Below are positions 9,429-18,332 of a stretch of 64,000 bases of DNA, piece after piece (within the stretch, counting starts at the first letter, position 1; each line of letters opens with the position of its first letter). The DNA lies in contig NZ_JAFKIP010000003.1 in NCBI RefSeq assembly GCF_017305435.1, positions 496,001 to 560,000 on the forward strand, written 5' to 3'. A model generated the notes under the pieces. The model worked only from the letters and a program-made list of their open reading frames with translations. It searched no databases and was not told where the DNA came from. The DNA is from Microbacterium sp. (GTDB taxonomy: Bacteria > Actinomycetota > Actinomycetes > Actinomycetales > Microbacteriaceae). The position numbers were made by a program, and so were the translations under genes.

Positions 9429-10870
9429 CCGACGTCGAGGTCGTCGGCTCGGGTCCGAACGGGCTCGCCGCCGCCGTGACACTCGCCCGCGCGGGGCTGC
9501 GCGTCCGCGTCTACGAGCGGATGGCGCACGCCGGCGGAGGCGCGTCCACCACCGAGTCGGTGGCGCCCGGGTTCTGGCACGACACCTGCTCGGCGGTGCA
9601 CCCGCTCGCGGTCGCATCTCCGTTCTTCCGTGCGTTCGGGCTGACCCGCCGGGTGGAGTTCGCGACGCCCGAGATCTCGTTCGCCCACCCCCTGCACGCG
9701 CGACCGGGCGGCTCCGGCATCGCGTACCGGGACCTCGAGCGCACCGTCGACGGTCTCGGGCGGGACGGTGCGGCCTACCGCCGCCTGATCGCGCCGCTCG
9801 CCGCGCACGCCCTCGAGGTGGCCCGGTTCACCGGTTCGGCGCTGCTGCGCGTCCCACCGCATCCGATCGTCACGGCCCGTTTCGGCGCGCGCGCTCTCAC
9901 GCAGGGCAGCCCGCTCTGGAACGCCGGCTTCTCGGGCGAGGTCGCACCGGCGATGATCACGGGCGTCGCCGCGCACGCGATCGTGCGACAGCCGAGCCCC
10001 GTCGCCGCGGCGGCCGGGCTCGCGCTGCAGACGCACGCGCACGCGGGCGGCTGGCCGATCCCGCTCGGCGGATCGCAGGCGATCGCCGACGCCCTCGCCG
10101 ACGACCTGCGCGCGCACGGCGGCGAGATCGTCACCGACCACGAGGTCGCCTCCCTCGACGAGCTGACGGCCCGCGCGGTCATCCTCGACGTCACTCCACG
10201 GGCGCTCATCCGCCTCGCCGGCGCGCGGATGCCCGCCGCCTACCGGCGACGGCTCGAGCGGTTCCGCTACGGCAGCGGCGCCGCGAAGGTGCAGTTCGCG
10301 CTGTCGGGTCCCGTCCCGTGGGCGGACGAGCAGCTGCGGGATGCCGGGACGATCCACCTCGGCGGCAGCCGCGCCCGGATCTCCGCGGCGGAGCGGGACG
10401 TCCTCGCCGGACGGCACGCGGCATCCCCCTACGTGCTCGTCTCGCAGCCCTCGCGCTTCGACGCGAGCCGCGCGCCCGGGGAGGCGCAGGCGCTCTGGAC
10501 GTACACGCACGTCCCGACCGGCTCGACCGTCGATCAGACCGAGACGGTGACCCGCGTCATCGAGGAGTACGCGCCGGGCTTCCGCGACGTCGTGATCGCC
10601 GCGCGCGGCACGACCGCCGCGCAGCTCGCCGTCGACAACCCGAACTACATCGGCGGCGACATCGGGGCGGGTGCGGCGACTTTCGGGCAGCTCCTCGCCC
10701 GGCCCGTCCTGAGCCTCGACCCGTGGCGCACCCCGATGCCCGGCGTGTACCTGTGCGGGGCGTCGACGGTGCCGGGACCCGGCGTGCACGGCCAGTCGGG
10801 CTGGTTCGCCGCGCGCAGCGCGCTCCAGCACGAGTTCGGCGTGCGCCGCACGCCCTCACTCGCCCCCTGA
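9425..10870 (+). CDS. NAD(P)/FAD-dependent oxidoreductase, phytoene desaturase-like
   Basis: The product is a 481-residue flavoprotein. The N-terminal dinucleotide-binding motif VVGSGPNGLAAA is followed by a helix and the acidic strand end VYERM. The C-terminal FAD-contact motif GVYLCGASTVPGPGVHG lies near residue 440. This layout is that of the CrtI/NAD(P)-binding amine oxidase superfamily. No other carotenoid genes are present, and proteins of this type in actinobacteria are often misannotated as phytoene desaturase, so the substrate is open. It is translationally coupled to the SRPBCC gene and ends convergent to the Mrp operon. Confidence 0.8.
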   Translation: MTDVEVVGSGPNGLAAAVTLARAGLRVRVYERMAHAGGGASTTESVAPGFWHDTCSAVHPLAVASPFFRAFGLTRRVEFATPEISFAHPLHARPGGSGIAYRDLERTVDGLGRDGAAYRRLIAPLAAHALEVARFTGSALLRVPPHPIVTARFGARALTQGSPLWNAGFSGEVAPAMITGVAAHAIVRQPSPVAAAAGLALQTHAHAGGWPIPLGGSQAIADALADDLRAHGGEIVTDHEVASLDELTARAVILDVTPRALIRLAGARMPAAYRRRLERFRYGSGAAKVQFALSGPVPWADEQLRDAGTIHLGGSRARISAAERDVLAGRHAASPYVLVSQPSRFDASRAPGEAQALWTYTHVPTGSTVDQTETVTRVIEEYAPGFRDVVIAARGTTAAQLAVDNPNYIGGDIGAGAATFGQLLARPVLSLDPWRTPMPGVYLCGASTVPGPGVHGQSGWFAARSALQHEFGVRRTPSLAP

Positions 10871-10907
10871 CCCTCGCCTCCACACGTCGACGGAAGGAGG
10901 GCGGGGA

Positions 10908-11264
10908 TCAGCCGCCCGCGGCGGGCGGCGTGCGGCGCGACTCGGCGAGCTCGTCGACGTAGAGCGAACGCTCGTCGATCGTCCCGTTGCGATAGGCCTG
11001 GCGCCCGACCATGTGCGCCGACAGCGGCGCCGTCGCGAGCTGGATGATCACGACCGGAACGAGGAACGCGACCACCGGCCATGCCCGCAGGGCGAGCGCG
11101 ACCGCGATGCAGATGAGGATGAACCCGAGCACCTGGGGCTTCGTCGCCGCGTGCAGACGGGTGGGCACGTCGTGGAAGCGCAGCAGACCGATGGATGCCG
11201 TGAGGCACAGCAGCGCCCCGATCAGCACGAGGACGAGGGCGACGACGTCCAGGATCTCGTTCAT
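10908..11264 (-). CDS. mrpG: Mrp cation/proton antiporter subunit G
   Basis: This 118-residue membrane protein has three hydrophobic segments (residues about 5-25, 38-57, 62-82) and the subunit G hallmark GLLRFHDVPTRLHAATKPQ. It is the last gene of the Mrp operon and overlaps mrpF by four bases (ATGA). MrpG is needed for assembly of the multi-subunit Na+(K+)/H+ antiporter in the cytoplasmic membrane. The hydrophilic C-terminal tail is about 30 residues. Confidence 0.9.
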   Translation of the reverse strand: MNEILDVVALVLVLIGALLCLTASIGLLRFHDVPTRLHAATKPQVLGFILICIAVALALRAWPVVAFLVPVVIIQLATAPLSAHMVGRQAYRNGTIDERSLYVDELAESRRTPPAAGG

Positions 11265-11530
11265 CGGTGGGTGTTGTCCCTTCTCGCGACGAAGCGCGCG
11301 ATCGCGATCGATCCGAACACGCCGACCGCGGCGATGACGAGGAGCGCGGGGAGGCTCCGGGTGTGGTGATTGATCACCATGTCCGCGCCGAGGGTGCACA
11401 TGATGAGGGTGAGGAGAACGTCGGACGCGACCGCGCGGTCGAGGATCGACGGGCCGAAGACGATCCGCCACAGGGTCAGCAGACCCGCGATCCCCAGCAC
11501 TGCGTAGATCAGGACGACGAGGACGCTCAC
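11261..11530 (-). CDS. mrpF: Mrp antiporter subunit F
   Basis: This is an 89-residue protein with three membrane segments and the conserved GPSILDRAVASD motif of MrpF, which resembles the cation/bile-acid transport MnhF family. I chose the GTG at 11530 because it overlaps the mrpE stop in a GTGA arrangement and follows a GAAGGAGGTG ribosome site; a GTG three bases upstream is an alternative. It belongs to the membrane antiporter complex. Confidence 0.9.
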   Translation of the reverse strand: MSVLVVLIYAVLGIAGLLTLWRIVFGPSILDRAVASDVLLTLIMCTLGADMVINHHTRSLPALLVIAAVGVFGSIAIARFVARRDNTHR

Positions 11531-12111
11531 CACCCCGCACCTCCTTCTCGCGGAGACAGGGCGCCATGCGCGCGGATCGCCTCGAGCTGCGCCCGCGAGC
11601 CGACGGCGCGGACGATCCGCGCCTCCCAGCCCTGCACGGCGCGACGCTGGTGATCGACATCCCGTTCGGAGGAGACGCCGATGACGTGCAGGTACAGGAT
11701 GCGCCGATCGCGGTCCACGTCGATGATGAGCGATCCCGGGATGAGCGACGCGGTGACGCCCACGTGCGCCATGATCAGGTCGTCGTCGGTACGCAGCGGC
11801 ACCGCGATGACGGCCGTTCCGGGGTAGCGCAGCGGATTGAGCGTCTGCCACGCGACGAGCAGCGAGCCGCGCACGAGCGCCAGGCAGAACATGACCACGA
11901 AGACCGCGCCGTACCAGAGGTTCACCCGCCCGGACAGCTCGACCGGCGGCAGCCGGAAGACGCGCGTCACGAAGACCGCGACGACGAACCCCGTGAGCGC
12001 CGCGAGCACCGTGAACTGGCCCCACAGCAGCATCCACAGGGCGATGAGCCACACGAAGAACGGCAGCTGACGCCAGATGGATGCCGCGACCGCCTTCATC
12101 GTCGGGCTCAT
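11527..12111 (-). CDS. mrpE: Mrp antiporter subunit E
   Basis: The protein has 194 residues. Two or three membrane helices lie in the first 100 residues and a soluble domain follows, containing the MrpE motif VGVTASLIPGSLIIDVD. The ATG at 12111 overlaps the mrpD stop by four bases. The C-terminal 50 residues (after SSERDVDHQRRAVQGWE) are charged and probably cytoplasmic. MrpE contributes to complex stability rather than carrying the ion path. Confidence 0.9.
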   Translation of the reverse strand: MSPTMKAVAASIWRQLPFFVWLIALWMLLWGQFTVLAALTGFVVAVFVTRVFRLPPVELSGRVNLWYGAVFVVMFCLALVRGSLLVAWQTLNPLRYPGTAVIAVPLRTDDDLIMAHVGVTASLIPGSLIIDVDRDRRILYLHVIGVSSERDVDHQRRAVQGWEARIVRAVGSRAQLEAIRAHGALSPREGGAGW

Positions 12112-13673
12112 CGGCCGGCCTCCTGCTCGAGCTGGACCAGGGTCACGGGCGTGAGGAGCGCGTCGCCGATGCTCGTGCACAGCTGGTAAAGCGGGCCGGC
12201 GAACACCGTGAGGGCGACCGTGACGGCGACCATCCCGGCGGTCGTCGCCGTCATGATGCGCGGGATGACGCGGCGCGCGCTCTGGTCGTCGGCGGCGGGA
12301 GCGGAGCCGAGGTATTCGATGCGCTCGACGACGCCCGTCTCCTCGGTGTGGTCGACGTCCTCGCGCCAGAAGGCGAGGTTCCACGCGCGCATGAGCGTGT
12401 ACAGGGTCAGCAGCGACGTGATGATGCCGCCGACGATGAGGACGTACATGAGCGGAGTGCCGACCTGAGCGGCGGCGTCGAAGAGTGCGAACTTGCCGAT
12501 GAAGCCCGAGAACGGGGGCAGACCGCCGAGGTTGATCGCGGGGATGAAGTACAGCACGGCGATCACCGGCGCCGCCTTCATGAGCCCCTTCACCTTGAGG
12601 ATCGAAGTCGAGCCCGCGCGACGCTCGACGAGCCCCACCGCGAGGAACAGGGTGGTCTGCACGATGATGTGGTGGACCATGTAGTAGATCGTGGCGCCGA
12701 GCGCGAAAGGCGTCGCGATCGCGAGGCCGAACACCAGATAGCCGACGTGGCTGACGAGCGTGAACGACAGGATGCGCTTGAGCTCCGCCTGCGCGAGCGC
12801 GCCGAGGACGCCCACGATCATCGTCGCGAGGGCGACGACCAGCAGCAGGGTGTTGACGTCGTTGTCGCGGAAGATCTGCGTCTCGGTGCGGATCATCGCG
12901 TAGACGCCGACCTTCGTCAGCAGGCCAGCGAAGACCGCGGTCACGGGTGCGGGCGCGGTCGGGTACGAGTCGGGCAGCCAGAACGACAGCGGGAAGACGG
13001 CCGCCTTGATGCTGAAGGCGAGCAGCAGCATGAGGTGGAGGACGAGCTGCGTGGCATCCGGCAGCTCGCCCATCCGCTCCGCGAGCTGAGCGATGTTCAC
13101 GGTTCCGAGCGCACCGTAGATGGCGGCGATCGCGGCGAGGAAGAGGATCGACGAGACGAGCGAGACGACGATGTAGACGACGCCGGTGCGGATGCGCGAC
13201 TCCGTCGACCCGAGGGTGATCAGCACGTAGGAGGCGACGAGCAGGATCTCGAACCCGACGTAGAGATTGAACAGGTCGCCCGCGATGAACGCGTTGAAGA
13301 TGCCGGCCGCGAGGATGAGGTACGAGGGGTGGAAGATCGTGACCGGGGTGTCATCGTCGCCGTCGGCCGCGCCCTGCCCGACGGAGAACAGGAGGACGGC
13401 GAGCAGGACGATGCTCGAGACGACGACGAGGAGCGCCGCGAGCTGGTCGACGTAGAGGACGATGCCGAAGGGGATCGGCCAGCCGCCGACCGAGACGGCG
13501 AGCGCCTGCCCCGAGGAGTCGACGGCGTACAGCAGCACCGACGCGATGACGAGAGTGAGCGTCAGGGTCACGATCGAGACGCCGACCTGCACGCGGCGCC
13601 GGCGACCGAAGATCAGCGCGACGCCCGCGCCGAGGAGCGGCAGGGTGACGAGCAGCGGGACGAGCGAGCTCAC
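12108..13673 (-). CDS. mrpD: Mrp antiporter subunit D
   Basis: The product is a 521-residue polytopic protein of the proton-translocating NADH dehydrogenase ND4/NuoM-like family. It carries the conserved core PLSFWLPDSYPTAPAPVTAVFAG-type region, with the Lys and Glu residues that form the proton route in this family. MrpD and MrpA are the ion-translocating subunits. The GTG start overlaps the mrpC stop (GTGA), and the end overlaps mrpE (ATGA). Confidence 0.93.
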   Translation of the reverse strand: MSSLVPLLVTLPLLGAGVALIFGRRRRVQVGVSIVTLTLTLVIASVLLYAVDSSGQALAVSVGGWPIPFGIVLYVDQLAALLVVVSSIVLLAVLLFSVGQGAADGDDDTPVTIFHPSYLILAAGIFNAFIAGDLFNLYVGFEILLVASYVLITLGSTESRIRTGVVYIVVSLVSSILFLAAIAAIYGALGTVNIAQLAERMGELPDATQLVLHLMLLLAFSIKAAVFPLSFWLPDSYPTAPAPVTAVFAGLLTKVGVYAMIRTETQIFRDNDVNTLLLVVALATMIVGVLGALAQAELKRILSFTLVSHVGYLVFGLAIATPFALGATIYYMVHHIIVQTTLFLAVGLVERRAGSTSILKVKGLMKAAPVIAVLYFIPAINLGGLPPFSGFIGKFALFDAAAQVGTPLMYVLIVGGIITSLLTLYTLMRAWNLAFWREDVDHTEETGVVERIEYLGSAPAADDQSARRVIPRIMTATTAGMVAVTVALTVFAGPLYQLCTSIGDALLTPVTLVQLEQEAGR

Positions 13674-14236
13674 GACGCGTCACCCCCGTCGCGGGGATGC
13701 CGGGACTGCGGGTGGTCGGAGGGGGCGTCGTCGCGGATCTCGTCGAGGTCGCGGTGATGCAGCACGGTGATGGGGGCGGTGTCCGTTCCGATGAAGTCGG
13801 TCGTCGCGTCGTCGTCCTCGTCCTCGATGGATGTCTCGTCATCCATCTCGTCCTCCTCCACCGCGCCGCGATCGCGGAGATCGCGCAGCGCGACGTCCTC
13901 TTCGTCGTCATGGACGGTGTCGGCCTGGCCGAGCTGCCAGGAGCGGTAGATGAGGGCGAGGAGGAAGGCCGAGACGGCGAAGGTGATGACGATCGCGGTG
14001 AGGGTGAGGGCCTGCGGGAGCGGGTCGCTCATGTCCTCGGCATCCACTCCGTTCGCGGAGCCGAAGAACGCGGCGACGCCGGGACGGCCCATCACCACGA
14101 GCAGGAACAGGTTCGTCGCGTTGCCGAGGAGGAGGAAGCCGATGAGGACGCGCGTGAGGCTGCGTTCGAGCATCGCGTAGATGCCCGCCGCGTAGAGGAT
14201 CGCCATGATCACGATGAGGACGCCGGAGACGGTCAC
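13670..14236 (-). CDS. mrpC: Mrp antiporter subunit C with acidic tail
   Basis: This is a 188-residue protein. Residues 1-115 are the NuoK-like MrpC core with three helices, including LLGNATNLFLLV and QALTLTAIVITFAVSAF. About 70 extra residues follow that are very acidic (EEDEMDD, EDEDDDATT), which is unusual for this subunit. The GTG start overlaps the mrpA stop in a GTGA arrangement. The tail is probably cytoplasmic; its role is unknown. Confidence 0.9.
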   Translation of the reverse strand: MTVSGVLIVIMAILYAAGIYAMLERSLTRVLIGFLLLGNATNLFLLVVMGRPGVAAFFGSANGVDAEDMSDPLPQALTLTAIVITFAVSAFLLALIYRSWQLGQADTVHDDEEDVALRDLRDRGAVEEDEMDDETSIEDEDDDATTDFIGTDTAPITVLHHRDLDEIRDDAPSDHPQSRHPRDGGDAS

Positions 14237-17187
14237 GACACCGCCCCCGTTCCCTGGCGGTCGCGCAGCTCCTGCGCCTGGCGATCGACCTCGCCGCCGA
14301 GCGAGCGCAGGACGTCGAGCACGAGACCGATCACGACGAGGTAGACGCCGATGTCGAAGAACGTCGACGAGACGAACTCGACGTGCCCCAGGACCGGCAG
14401 ATCGGCCTCCCACACGGCGCTCGTGAGCGGCGCGGCGCCGAACAGGAGCGGCACGACGGCGCACGCGATCGCGAGGGTCATGCCGGCACCGAGGAGGCGC
14501 CCGGCATCCGTCGGGGCCGCCGCTCCCAGCTCGTACCGACCGCCGGCGATATAGCGCATGACGAGCGCCATGCCCGCGACGAGCCCGCCGGCGAACCCGC
14601 CGCCGGGGAGGTTGTGACCGGCGAACAGCAGGTAGATCGAGACGACGATGATCGTGTGGAAGAGGACGCGCACGATCACTTCGAGCAGGATCGAGCGATT
14701 CTCGGGCTTCACGCGCTGGCCCCCGACGAGCCACGCCTGGCGCGTGCTGCCGGGCTGCGTCGAGCGCGGGCGCGGGCCCTCGTCCGTCTCGACGAGGGGA
14801 CGGCGGGTGCGCGTGGCTCCGGTCGGCAGCGACGAGATCGCACTCGAGAGCAGGTCGGAGCGGTGCGTCACGAAGACGAGCGACGCGACGCCCGTCGCGG
14901 CGAGGATCAGGACGGACAGCTCGCCCATCGTGTCCCACCCGCGAAGGTCCACGAGGGCGACGTTGACGACGTTCTTGCCGTGACCGAGCTCGTAGGCGAG
15001 CTCGGGGAACGCCGTCGAGATCGGCTCGGCGACGCGGGAGCCCGTCGCGACGAGGGCGACGAGGGCCATCGTCGCCCCGCCCGCGATCGCGAGCACGGCG
15101 CGGGCGACGGGCCACACCGACGCGTTGTGCTCGCCCATGCGCGACGGGATCCGCCGCAGCACGAGCGCGAAGGCGACGAGCGTCACCGTCTCGATGAGGA
15201 TCTGAGTGAGCGCGAGGTCGGGAGCGCCGCTCGTCGCGAACAGCGCCACCATGCCGAGGCCCGTGACCGATACGAGGACGACGCCTGTGTAGCGCTTCTG
15301 CGCACGCACCGCGATGACGCCGGCGAGGATCATGATCGGCGCCACCACGAGCTGCATGGGCGTCTGCCAGGCATCCACGAAGATCTGCCATTCGGCGCCC
15401 GAGACGAGGCCGCCGACGAACGCCGTGGTCTGGGCGGCGACGAACACGACGAAGATCGTGCCGACGTAGACCGGCAGCGAGCCGCGCTGTGTGAAGGTCG
15501 TCGTCCAGACCGCGATGCGGGCGATGACGCGGAGCGTCGCGTTGTACACGTCGGCGGCGGAGAACGGCAGGATGCGGCGCAAAGGAGCGCGGCGGTAGGT
15601 GAGCCAGAACAGCACGGCGCCGACCGCGATCGACCCGAGCGAGAGGAACAGCGCCGGTTCGAGGCCGTGCCAGAGCGCGAGGTGATACGGGTAGGCGCTT
15701 TCGCCGCCCGCGGCGGGGAGCGTGTCGGCATAGCCGGAGAACGCGATGTCGAGGAGCGGCGCCGCGAAGCCGCCCACGACCGTCAGAGCGGAGAGGATGA
15801 TCGGCGCTGCGAGGAACCCGATCGGGGGGTCGGGCCATTCGGTGACCGGGCGGGGCGCTCCGGACTCGTCCTTCTTCGTCCAGAAGGCACCCCAGACGAA
15901 ACGGATGCCGTAGGCCGTCGTCAGCACGGAGCCGAGGACGATCCCGATGAGCGGGATGAGCGCCTCGGCGTGCGCGCCGCCCTCGAGGAGCGAGGTGAGC
16001 GCGGCCTCCTTCGCCACGAAGCCGACCGTGGGCGCGAGCCCGACCATCGACGCGATCGCGATGATCGAGAACGTCGCGAGGGTCGGCGCCTGCCGGCCGA
16101 CGCCGGAGAGCTCGCCGATGTCGCGCGTCGACAGCTGCCGGTCGATCACGCCGACGACGAGGAACAGCGACGACTTGAACAACGCGTGCCCGATGAGCAG
16201 CGCGAGTCCCGCGAGCGCGGAGTTGCGCTCCCCGTAGCCGAGGACGACCGTCAGCATCCCGAGCTGGCTCACGGTGCCGAACGCGAGGATGCGCTTGAGG
16301 TCGGATTCGCGGAGCGCTTGCAGGCCGCCGAGGAGCATCGTGAAGATGCCGAGGGTGATGATGATCGGTCGCCACGGCGCCGCGAACGCGAAGGCCGGCG
16401 CGCAGCGCGCGATCAGGTAGATGCCGGCCTTGACCATCGCGGCGGCGTGCAGATACGCGCTCACGGGGGTCGGGGCGGCCATCGCGCCGGGCAGCCAGAA
16501 GTGGAACGGGAAGATCGCCGACTTGCTGAGCGCCCCGACGAGGAGCAGCACGATCGCCGTGTCGATGAGGGGACCGGTGAGGGTCGACCCGGGGGCCGCG
16601 TAGGCGGCGAGGATCGCGGAGAGGCTGTTCGTGCCGGCCTGCACCACGAGGATGACGGCTCCGACGAACATCGCGAGTCCACCGAGGGTCGTCACGAGCA
16701 GAGCCTGCAGCGCGGCACGGCGGCTCGCGCCGCGGGCGTGGTAGAAACCGATCAGCAGGTAGGAGAGGATGCTCGTGATCTCCCAGAACATCACGAGCAC
16801 GATGAGGTCGTCGGTGAGGACGAGCCCGTACATGGCCCCCGCGAAGGCGAGCAACACCGCGCTGAACTGACCGACACCCGCCTTCTTGCCGTCGAAGTAC
16901 CAGCGGCAGTAGATCATGACGAGCGCACCGACGCCGGTGACGATGAGCGCCATCACCCAGCCGAGGGTGTCCATGCGCATCGACAGCTCGAGGCCGAGCT
17001 GCGGAACCCAGGCATAGGACTCGGTCGGGATCTCGCCCGCCAGCACCTGCGGCGTCAGCGCGGCGGCCTGCACGAATCCCGCGAGGGGGACGAGCGCGGC
17101 GACCAGGAACGCACGCGACCCGATCCGCCCGACCAGCCATGGCAACGCCAGCGGGAGCACCGCGAACGCAGCCAGGAGCAAGAGCAA
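14233..17187 (-). CDS. mrpA: Mrp antiporter subunit A, fused A/B form
   Basis: The product is 984 residues. Residues about 1-780 are the NuoL-like MrpA with many helices, including the FPFHFWLPGAMAAPTPVSAYLH proton-channel motif. About 840-984 match MrpB (ENRSILLEVIVRVLFHTIIVVSIYL and GHNLPGGGFAGGLVAG), so no separate mrpB exists, as in many actinobacteria. The start is a TTG at 17187 with an AGGAGG site five bases upstream. A TAGACT -10 box lies at 17224-17229. It is the first gene of mrpA-C-D-E-F-G. The complex exports Na+ in exchange for H+ and supports pH and salt tolerance. Confidence 0.93.
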   Translation of the reverse strand: MLLLLAAFAVLPLALPWLVGRIGSRAFLVAALVPLAGFVQAAALTPQVLAGEIPTESYAWVPQLGLELSMRMDTLGWVMALIVTGVGALVMIYCRWYFDGKKAGVGQFSAVLLAFAGAMYGLVLTDDLIVLVMFWEITSILSYLLIGFYHARGASRRAALQALLVTTLGGLAMFVGAVILVVQAGTNSLSAILAAYAAPGSTLTGPLIDTAIVLLLVGALSKSAIFPFHFWLPGAMAAPTPVSAYLHAAAMVKAGIYLIARCAPAFAFAAPWRPIIITLGIFTMLLGGLQALRESDLKRILAFGTVSQLGMLTVVLGYGERNSALAGLALLIGHALFKSSLFLVVGVIDRQLSTRDIGELSGVGRQAPTLATFSIIAIASMVGLAPTVGFVAKEAALTSLLEGGAHAEALIPLIGIVLGSVLTTAYGIRFVWGAFWTKKDESGAPRPVTEWPDPPIGFLAAPIILSALTVVGGFAAPLLDIAFSGYADTLPAAGGESAYPYHLALWHGLEPALFLSLGSIAVGAVLFWLTYRRAPLRRILPFSAADVYNATLRVIARIAVWTTTFTQRGSLPVYVGTIFVVFVAAQTTAFVGGLVSGAEWQIFVDAWQTPMQLVVAPIMILAGVIAVRAQKRYTGVVLVSVTGLGMVALFATSGAPDLALTQILIETVTLVAFALVLRRIPSRMGEHNASVWPVARAVLAIAGGATMALVALVATGSRVAEPISTAFPELAYELGHGKNVVNVALVDLRGWDTMGELSVLILAATGVASLVFVTHRSDLLSSAISSLPTGATRTRRPLVETDEGPRPRSTQPGSTRQAWLVGGQRVKPENRSILLEVIVRVLFHTIIVVSIYLLFAGHNLPGGGFAGGLVAGMALVMRYIAGGRYELGAAAPTDAGRLLGAGMTLAIACAVVPLLFGAAPLTSAVWEADLPVLGHVEFVSSTFFDIGVYLVVIGLVLDVLRSLGGEVDRQAQELRDRQGTGAVS

Positions 17188-17223
17188 ACTGGCCTCCTGA
17201 CGTTCGCGGGGGGTCGGACTCTC

Positions 17224-17229
17224 AGTCTA
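17224..17229 (-). promoter_or_regulatory. -10 box of the mrp operon, overlapping the lacI stop codon
   Basis: TAGACT on the minus strand lies about 37 bases upstream of the mrpA TTG. Its first three bases are the TAG stop codon of the LacI-family gene, so the end of one gene supplies the promoter element of the next. The assignment is by motif only. Confidence 0.4.
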
Positions 17230-18276
17230 CCGGGGCGCGGGAGCGGTGGTGTTCCCGGGGCGGAATCGACAGGTCAGCAGCACGGACGCCGCCCGCTCGC
17301 CGTCGAGGAGAGCCGCGACGGCGAGGCCCGCCGCGTGTCCCTTGCCCGTGGCATCCTGCACCAGCGTCGTCAGCTCGTACGGAGCGAGGCCGTCCACGGG
17401 GACGCCGTCGAAGCCGGTCACGCTGACATCGGCGGGCACGCGCAGCCCCGCCTCCTCGGCGGCGCGGATGACACCGGCGGCGAGCAGGTCGCTCTGCGCG
17501 ATGACCGCCGTCGGCCGCCGGTCGGGGTCGGCGAACAGCACGCGCCCGGCGGCGAGGCCCTCGTCGATGGAGCTCGCCGCGGTCGCGAGCGCCGGCGCGT
17601 CCGGGTAGACGTCGCGTGCGCCCTCGAGGCGCTCTCGGGTCACCTCGACGCCGATCGCGGCGCTCGGACTGATGAAACCGCGGGTGGCGCGCTCGTCCTG
17701 CCACAGCGTGACGATCGCGACGTCGGTGTGCCCGAGCGCGCGCAGGTGCTCGGCGGCCTGACGCTGCGCGTCGCGGTTATCCAGCGCGACGCGCGGGACG
17801 CCGGGCCCCGCGTCGCCCTCGACGACGACGATCGGGATGCCGCGGGCTGTGACCTCGGGAAGAGTGTCACGCGTCGCGCTGTCGCAGCTGAGGAGCACGG
17901 CGGCGTCGACCGGAGCGGTCATCAGCGAGGGTGCGTTGTCGACATCGGAGCCCCGGCGCAGGAGCAGGAGGCCCGCGCCGAGGGGGGCGACCGCCTCGGC
18001 GAGCCCGTCCATGAGCAGGCGCTGCACGGGGTCGAGGAAGAGGTCTTTCAGACTCGAGCCGACGACGACGCCGACGATGCCGCTGCGGCCGCGGCGCAGC
18101 GACGCCGCACGTGGGTCGGGTCCCGTGTAGCCGAGCTCGGCGGCGGCGGCCTGCACCCGACGACGGGTCACGTCGGAGACGGGCGTCTTGCCGCTGAACA
18201 CGACGGACGCGGTCGACGGCGAGACGCCCGCCTCGCGGGCGACGTCGGAGATTGTGGCGCGTCGCGTCGTCGTCAT
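17227..18276 (-). CDS. LacI-family transcriptional regulator
   Basis: The protein has 349 residues. The N-terminal LacI helix-turn-helix (ATISDVAREAGVSPSTASVVFSGK, about residues 7-30) is followed by a hinge and a periplasmic-binding-protein-like sensor domain that binds a sugar or related effector. I prefer ATG 18276, which a TAGCAT -10 box (18283-18288) precedes by six bases; a GTG at 18279 is the longer alternative. The gene is divergent from an MFS transporter, and a CG-centred palindrome lies between them. That suggests it represses itself and the transporter. Confidence 0.88.
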   Translation of the reverse strand: MTTTRRATISDVAREAGVSPSTASVVFSGKTPVSDVTRRRVQAAAAELGYTGPDPRAASLRRGRSGIVGVVVGSSLKDLFLDPVQRLLMDGLAEAVAPLGAGLLLLRRGSDVDNAPSLMTAPVDAAVLLSCDSATRDTLPEVTARGIPIVVVEGDAGPGVPRVALDNRDAQRQAAEHLRALGHTDVAIVTLWQDERATRGFISPSAAIGVEVTRERLEGARDVYPDAPALATAASSIDEGLAAGRVLFADPDRRPTAVIAQSDLLAAGVIRAAEEAGLRVPADVSVTGFDGVPVDGLAPYELTTLVQDATGKGHAAGLAVAALLDGERAASVLLTCRFRPGNTTAPAPR

Positions 18277-18307
18277 CACCTCATGCTAGCCCGCGCCGAC
18301 GATTCGT

Positions 18308-18319
18308 CGAATCGATTCG
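18308..18319. promoter_or_regulatory. Palindromic LacI-type operator in the lacI/MFS divergent promoter
   Basis: CGAATCGATTCG is a perfect 12-bp palindrome with the central CG typical of LacI-family operators. It sits directly upstream of the TAAGCT -10 box (18321-18326) of the MFS gene and about 20 bases from the lacI -10 box, so binding could block both promoters. Confidence 0.6.
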
Positions 18320-18320
18320 G

Positions 18321-18326
18321 TAAGCT
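18321..18326 (+). promoter_or_regulatory. -10 box of the MFS gene, leaderless arrangement
   Basis: TAAGCT ends six bases before the GTG at 18333, with no room for a ribosome site. Confidence 0.5.
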
Positions 18327-18332
18327 GTCCGG

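Noticed and set aside
9425-10870. A carotenoid pathway locus
   Set aside because: Only a phytoene-desaturase-like flavoprotein is present; no crtB, crtE or cyclase is in the window.
12081-13757. A plus-strand open frame of over 550 codons opposite mrpD
   Set aside because: It is highly charged (Asp/Arg/Glu), antisense to a clear NuoM-like gene, and has no recognisable fold.
13670-17140. A single minus-strand frame of over 1150 codons spanning mrpC and most of mrpA
   Set aside because: Only the last 189 codons (mrpC) look like protein; the rest is an Arg-rich shadow of mrpA in another frame.
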